A stretch of DNA of 64,000 bases, from positions 29,780-93,779 of the forward strand of contig NZ_FCOF02000025.1 in NCBI RefSeq assembly GCF_001544755.2. Direction: 5' to 3'. The translations under genes were made by a program, and so were the position numbers. A model generated the notes under the pieces. That model did not search any database, was not told the origin of the DNA, and worked only from the letters and a program-made list of their open reading frames with translations. Of the stretch, positions 59,867-64,000 are shown piece after piece; position 1 is the first letter of the stretch; each line of letters opens with the position of its first letter. The stretch comes from Caballeronia catudaia (GTDB taxonomy: Bacteria > Pseudomonadota > Gammaproteobacteria > Burkholderiales > Burkholderiaceae).

Positions 59867-62800
59867 ATGTCCTCCAAAGCCGTCAAAGCGCAGTCCAGTT
59901 CTCCCATCGCGCTCGTGAAGGCCGGCCAGCGCTTCGCCTTCGACGGCGCGTCGGGCTCCTCCGATGCGCTCGCCATCGCGCGCTATCACGCCGCCTATCG
60001 GGAGAGCGTGCCGCTCCTGACGGTCGTCACCGCGAGCGCCGTCGATGCGCAGCGCCTCGCCGCCGAAATCCCCTACTTCGCGCCGGACGCCCGCGTGCGC
60101 CTCCTGCCCGACTGGGAGACGCTGCCTTACGACACGTTCTCGCCGCATCAGGATCTCGTGTCCGAACGTCTCGCGACACTGCACGATCTCGGCGAAGGAC
60201 GATGCGACATTCTCATCGTGCCCGCGACGACGGCGCTGTATCGCATGCCGCCGGCATCGTTTCTCGCGGCCTACACGTTTTCGTTCACGCAGGGCGAGCG
60301 CCTCGACGAAGCGAAGCTCAAGGCGCAACTGACGCTCGCGGGCTACGAGCACGTGAGCCAGGTCGTGCGGCCGGGCGAGTATTGCGTGCGCGGCTCGCTG
60401 ATCGACCTTTATCCGATGGGCTCGGCGCTGCCCTATCGCATCGACTTGTTCGACGATCAGGTCGATTCGATCCGCGCGTTCGATCCCGATACGCAGCGCA
60501 GCCTCTATCCGGTGCGCGACGTGCGCCTGCTGCCGGGCCGCGAGTTCCCGTTCGACGAAGCCGCGCGCACGGCCTTTCGCAGCCGCTGGCGCGAAACGTT
60601 CGAAGGCGATCCGAGCCGCTCGCAGATTTACAAGGACATGGGCAACGGCGTGCCGTCGGCGGGCATCGAATATTATTTGCCGCTCTTTTTCGATGAAACC
60701 GCCACGCTCTTCCACTATCTGCCCGAAGGCTCGCAGCTCGCGTTCATCGGCGACATGGACGCGGCGATCAAGCGCTTCACGCACGACACGAAGCAGCGCT
60801 TCGACTTCCTGTCGCACGATCGCGAGCGTCCGTTGCTCGAACCGCGCCGGCTTTTCCTGACCGACGACGATTTCTTCACGTTCGCGAAGCCTTTCGCGCA
60901 ACTCAAATTCCCGGCGACGCCCGAAGGCGGCTGGGCGCTGCCGCTGCCCGGACTCGCGATCGACCGTCACGCCGACGAGCCGCTGCTCGCGCTGCGCCAC
61001 TATCTGGAGCAGACGGAGAACCGCGTGATGCTCGTCGCGGAATCCGCGGGACGGCGCGAGACGATTCAGCAATTGCTCGCCGAAAACGGCCTGCGCGGCG
61101 AGTCGCACGACACGTTCCACGAATGGCTCACGAGCGACGGCAAGTTCACGCTCGGCATCGCGCCGCTGGCGAACGGCTTCGTGCTGACATCGGAAAAGCT
61201 CGCGATCGTCACCGAAACCGAGTTGTACGGGCCGCTCGCGCGCCGCGCCGGGCGACGCCGGCAGGAACAGGCGAGCAACGTCGATTCGATGGTGCGCGAC
61301 TTGGCCGAGCTGAAAATCGGCGATCCGGTCGTGCATGCGCAGCATGGCATCGGCCGATACATGGGCCTCGTGTCGATGGATCTCGGTGAAGGCGAAACCG
61401 AATTCCTGCACCTCGCATATCAGAACGACGCGAAGCTGTACGTGCCGGTCGCGCAGTTGCATGTCATCTCGCGCTATAGCGGCGCGGACCCGGAGAGCGC
61501 GCCGTTGCATCAGCTCGGTTCCGGTCAGTGGGAAAAGGCGAAGCGCAAGGCCGCGCAGCAGATTCGCGATACCGCGGCCGAACTGCTGAACCTGTACGCG
61601 CGCCGCGCATCGCGCGAGGGTTATGCGTTCAAGCTCGAACCGCGCGATTACACGAAGTTCGCCGAGAGCTTCGGCTTCGAAGAGACGCCCGATCAGGCCG
61701 CGGCGATCGCATCGGTCATCGGCGACATGACGAGCGGCAAGCCGATGGACCGCCTCGTGTGCGGCGACGTCGGTTTCGGCAAGACGGAAGTCGCGTTGCG
61801 CGCCGCGTTCATCGCGGTGATGGCGGGCAAGCAGGTCGCGATTCTTTCGCCCACGACGCTGCTCGCCGAGCAGCACACGCAGACCTTCACCGACCGTTTC
61901 GCCGACTGGCCCGTGCGCATCGCGGAGCTGTCGCGCTTCAAGACCGGCAAGGAAGTGTCGACGGCGATACAGCAGATCAACGAAGGCAGCATCGATATCG
62001 TCATCGGCACGCACAAGCTCTTGTCGAGCGATGTGAAGTTCAAGCGGCTGGGGCTCGTGATCATCGACGAGGAACACCGCTTCGGCGTGCGGCAGAAGGA
62101 GGCGCTCAAGGCGTTGCGCGCCGAGGTCGACGTGCTCACCCTCACCGCGACGCCGATTCCGCGCACGCTCGGCATGGCGCTCGAAGGCCTGCGCGACTTC
62201 TCCGTGATCGCGACCGCGCCGCAGAAGCGCCTTGCGATCAAGACCTTCGTGCGCCGCGAGGAAGACGGCGTGATCCGCGAGGCGATGCTGCGCGAGCTCA
62301 AGCGCGGCGGCCAGGTGTACTTCCTGCACAACGAAGTCGAGACGATCGAGAACCGTCGCACGATGCTCGAAGCGCTCGTCCCCGAGGCGCGTATCGCGGT
62401 GGCGCACGGACAGATGCACGAGCGCGAGCTCGAACGCGTGATGCGCGATTTCGTCGGGCAGCGCGCGAACGTGCTGCTGTGCACGACGATCATCGAAACC
62501 GGCATCGACGTGCCGACCGCGAACACGATCCTCATGCATCGCTCGGACAAGTTCGGGCTTGCGCAGTTGCATCAGTTGCGCGGACGTGTCGGGCGCTCGC
62601 ATCACCAGGCGTATGCGTATTTGCTCGTGCACGATCCGCAGTCGCTGACGAAGCAGGCGCAGCGCCGGCTGGAGGCGATCCAGCAGATGGAGGAGCTCGG
62701 TTCGGGCTTCTATCTCGCGATGCACGACCTCGAAATTCGCGGCACGGGTGAAGTGCTCGGCGACAAGCAGTCGGGCGAGATTCAGGAGATCGGTTTCCAG

Positions 62801-63340
62801 CTTTACACCGACATGCTGAACGATGCCGTGCGCGCTTTGAAGGAAGGACGAGAGCCCGATCTGAACGCGCCGCTCGCGGCGACGACGGAGATCAACCTGC
62901 ACGCGCCCGCGATCCTGCCCGCCGATTACTGCGGCGATGTGCAGGAGCGTCTCTCGCTATACAAGCGTCTTGCGAACTGCGAATCGAGCGATGCGATAGA
63001 TGGCATTCTCGAAGAGCTCGTCGACAGGTTTGGCAAGCTGCCGCCGCAGGCGCATGCGTTGGTCGAAACGCATCGGTTGAGGCTTGCGGCGAAGCCGCTT
63101 GGCATTTCCAAGATCGATGCGGGCGAGCAGTCCATCTCGCTGCAGTTCATTCCGAATCCGCCTGTCGATGGGATGAAGATCATCGAGATGGTGCAGAAGC
63201 ATAAGCACATCAAGCTGGCTGGTCAGGACAAGCTGCGGATCGAAGCGCGGAGTTTGGATCTTGCGGTGAGGATTGCTACTGTTAAAGAGACGCTTAGGGC
63301 GCTGGGGGGGCCGGTTAGGCAGGCGGTTGGTGTGCGGTGA
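59867..63340 (+). CDS. mfd: transcription-repair coupling factor
   Basis: 1157 residues. Removes stalled RNA polymerase from damaged DNA and recruits UvrA. Order of domains: UvrB-like region (about 20-350), linker D3, the RNA-polymerase-interaction domain (about 480-550, KIGDPVVHAQHGIGRYMGL), RecG-like helicase domains with Walker A GDVGFGKTEVALR (near 634) and DEEH in IIDEEHRFGVRQKE (near 733), TRG motif region, and the C-terminal UvrA-inhibiting domain (about 1010-1157). Length is standard. The final 90 bases use rarer codons than the body, e.g. TTG and GTT. Confidence 0.97.
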   Translation: MSSKAVKAQSSSPIALVKAGQRFAFDGASGSSDALAIARYHAAYRESVPLLTVVTASAVDAQRLAAEIPYFAPDARVRLLPDWETLPYDTFSPHQDLVSERLATLHDLGEGRCDILIVPATTALYRMPPASFLAAYTFSFTQGERLDEAKLKAQLTLAGYEHVSQVVRPGEYCVRGSLIDLYPMGSALPYRIDLFDDQVDSIRAFDPDTQRSLYPVRDVRLLPGREFPFDEAARTAFRSRWRETFEGDPSRSQIYKDMGNGVPSAGIEYYLPLFFDETATLFHYLPEGSQLAFIGDMDAAIKRFTHDTKQRFDFLSHDRERPLLEPRRLFLTDDDFFTFAKPFAQLKFPATPEGGWALPLPGLAIDRHADEPLLALRHYLEQTENRVMLVAESAGRRETIQQLLAENGLRGESHDTFHEWLTSDGKFTLGIAPLANGFVLTSEKLAIVTETELYGPLARRAGRRRQEQASNVDSMVRDLAELKIGDPVVHAQHGIGRYMGLVSMDLGEGETEFLHLAYQNDAKLYVPVAQLHVISRYSGADPESAPLHQLGSGQWEKAKRKAAQQIRDTAAELLNLYARRASREGYAFKLEPRDYTKFAESFGFEETPDQAAAIASVIGDMTSGKPMDRLVCGDVGFGKTEVALRAAFIAVMAGKQVAILSPTTLLAEQHTQTFTDRFADWPVRIAELSRFKTGKEVSTAIQQINEGSIDIVIGTHKLLSSDVKFKRLGLVIIDEEHRFGVRQKEALKALRAEVDVLTLTATPIPRTLGMALEGLRDFSVIATAPQKRLAIKTFVRREEDGVIREAMLRELKRGGQVYFLHNEVETIENRRTMLEALVPEARIAVAHGQMHERELERVMRDFVGQRANVLLCTTIIETGIDVPTANTILMHRSDKFGLAQLHQLRGRVGRSHHQAYAYLLVHDPQSLTKQAQRRLEAIQQMEELGSGFYLAMHDLEIRGTGEVLGDKQSGEIQEIGFQLYTDMLNDAVRALKEGREPDLNAPLAATTEINLHAPAILPADYCGDVQERLSLYKRLANCESSDAIDGILEELVDRFGKLPPQAHALVETHRLRLAAKPLGISKIDAGEQSISLQFIPNPPVDGMKIIEMVQKHKHIKLAGQDKLRIEARSLDLAVRIATVKETLRALGGPVRQAVGVR

Positions 63341-63415
63341 GGTGTTCGTCTGCTTTTCGTGAAATCCCGTTTTCGTGTCGGTCTATTAGCATTGCCCCTC
63401 CCCGGGGCGGGGGTA

Positions 63416-63924
63416 ACTTTCTTTGCTGCTGCAAAGAAAGTCACCAAAGAAAGCAGCTTTTCCCAGCCTGAGCACTTCACACCGGCCGCGGCACAGAACT
63501 ACTCTCGTGGTCCGGCACTAGCAAGTGCCCTCACAAAACTCACGCGGCTTGGATCGCGCACGGTCTGACAAACCATTACTTTGAGGGCGCTGGTTCAGCA
63601 CGAAAGAGTTCCGGCACAGCGCTACGCGCTGCCGCCCGGTCTGCAAGGGAAACCAACGGACTGGCGATAAAGTGAGATAGCGAGGTTAGTAAAGAAGCAC
63701 GCGCAAACCCGATTGACCGGACGGCCGCGGAGCGGGCTGGAGCTTGCAAGGGCTGCACCAAGTTGTTAAGTGGTGCGATGTGACGGACCGTGCGCGATCC
63801 AAGCCCGGTGAGACCTACGAGGGCACTCGCTACCGCTGGACCACGAGAGTAGTTCTGTGCCGCGGCCGGCATGAAGTGCTTAGGCTGGGGATAGCTGTTT
63901 CTTTGGTTACTTTCTTTGCAGCAG
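63416..63924. repeat. dispersed-type element with long imperfect inverted arms
   Basis: Two arms face each other: left 63426-63570 and right 63779-63924, about 145 bases each. They share a perfect 32-bp inverted block (63482-63513 and 63838-63869) and a perfect 20-bp block (63546-63565 and 63786-63805), with the same 32-base spacing in both arms. The left end also contains a tight hairpin ACTTTCTTTGC-TGCT-GCAAAGAAAGT (63416-63441). The central 208 bases are unpaired. Open frames in it translate the arms on both strands (shared AAAQNYSRGPA) and are not real genes. Such repeats are recalled as multi-copy intergenic elements of Paraburkholderia-like genomes, unverified here. Confidence 0.7.
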
Positions 63925-64000
63925 TGTATAGACCGGAGACATGGGTAACACCTGTTCCAGGACATGGGTAACACTTCGGACGAATGGTTCGTCCGGAGTT
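63925..64000. mobile_element. probable terminus of an IS481-type insertion sequence, cut by the window edge
   Basis: Right after the repeat arm the sequence changes to TGTATAGACCGGAGACATGG, with two direct copies of GACATGGGTAACAC (63948-63961 and 63961-63974). A palindromic CGGACGAATGGTTCGTCCGG follows. TGT ends and a GGTTCGTCCGG-like sequence are reminiscent of IS481 family termini. The transposase would lie beyond the window. The right arm of the neighbouring repeat stops at this junction. Confidence 0.5.

Noticed and set aside
59792..62902. A 1036-codon open frame on the minus strand inside mfd
   Set aside because: It lies entirely opposite the intact mfd gene. Its translation is Arg/His/Glu/Ala-rich with no fold or motif, as expected for an antisense frame in GC-rich DNA.
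63359..63974. Two small open frames on opposite strands (69 and 132 codons) sharing AAAQNYSRGPA
   Set aside because: They translate the two arms of the inverted repeat. Their similarity comes from the DNA repeat, not from protein homology.

Overview
The window looks like chromosomal DNA from a betaproteobacterium of the Burkholderiaceae, most likely Paraburkholderia or Caballeronia. This rests on the high G+C content, the gene content (DUF3022-type and Rap1a-like proteins, AlkK-like acyl-CoA ligase, lon/clpX/clpP/tig with hupB and tRNAs, ompR/envZ beside ahpC/ahpD, ispD/ispF/mfd), protein sequences that read like that family, and a dispersed-type inverted-repeat element at the right edge. The genus is an inference. 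Almost everything is core-genome housekeeping with dense, mostly intact genes; there is no prophage, CRISPR array or secretion-system island.

Layout. 1-3.4 kb: the start of otsA (cut by the window edge), an MscS-type channel, a small Rap1a/Tai-domain periplasmic protein and an exported ankyrin protein. 2.6-7.0 kb, minus strand: mltG-tmk-holB-tatD-ankyrin, transcribed away from ygfZ and an NRDE-family gene. 8.9-18.4 kb, minus strand: a lipid/CoA catabolic block with acyl-CoA ligase, bifunctional hydratase/dehydrogenase, nicotinamidase, thiolase, Dabb protein, hotdog thioesterase, NADP-dependent reductase, SDR and HSL-type esterase. A perfect 12-bp palindrome precedes the hydratase/dehydrogenase gene. 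18.5-22.4 kb, plus strand: a protein-redox and folding group (selO, msrB, yciB, BolA-family gene, parvulin). 22.5-29.2 kb, minus strand: GH20 hexosaminidase lipoprotein and purL. 29.7-36.3 kb: DadA-like oxidase, NAD(P)HX repair enzyme, pgi, a lone YbbA/LolD-like ATPase divergent from a TesA-like esterase, and a small lipoprotein.

36.4-45.7 kb, minus strand: a protein-quality-control region with ppiD, tRNA-Asp, tRNA-Val, hupB, lon, and tig-clpP-clpX. 46.2-51.7 kb: glycerate kinase, then a probable metal-uptake operon (DUF2946 protein, TonB-dependent receptor, PepSY membrane protein) with a well-formed promoter. 51.9-54.8 kb: tRNA-Leu(UAG), a DUF3022-type protein, a squalene/phytoene-synthase-fold protein that has lost both Asp-rich catalytic motifs and resembles the complex I assembly factor NDUFAF6, a short Tat-exported DUF1501 protein and its small partner. 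55.0-63.3 kb: ompR-envZ, the ahpC-ahpD peroxide pair, ispF-ispD and mfd. 63.4-64.0 kb: a roughly 500-bp element with long imperfect inverted arms, ending abruptly at what looks like the terminus of an IS481-type insertion sequence.

The observations most worth following up are the NDUFAF6-like protein, the terminal inverted-repeat/IS junction, the ompR upstream repeats, the metal-uptake operon, and the YbbA/TesA pair whose divergent start codons share bases. Start sites were chosen by reading frame, Shine-Dalgarno match and family N-termini. No database search was possible, so family calls rest on motif recognition.
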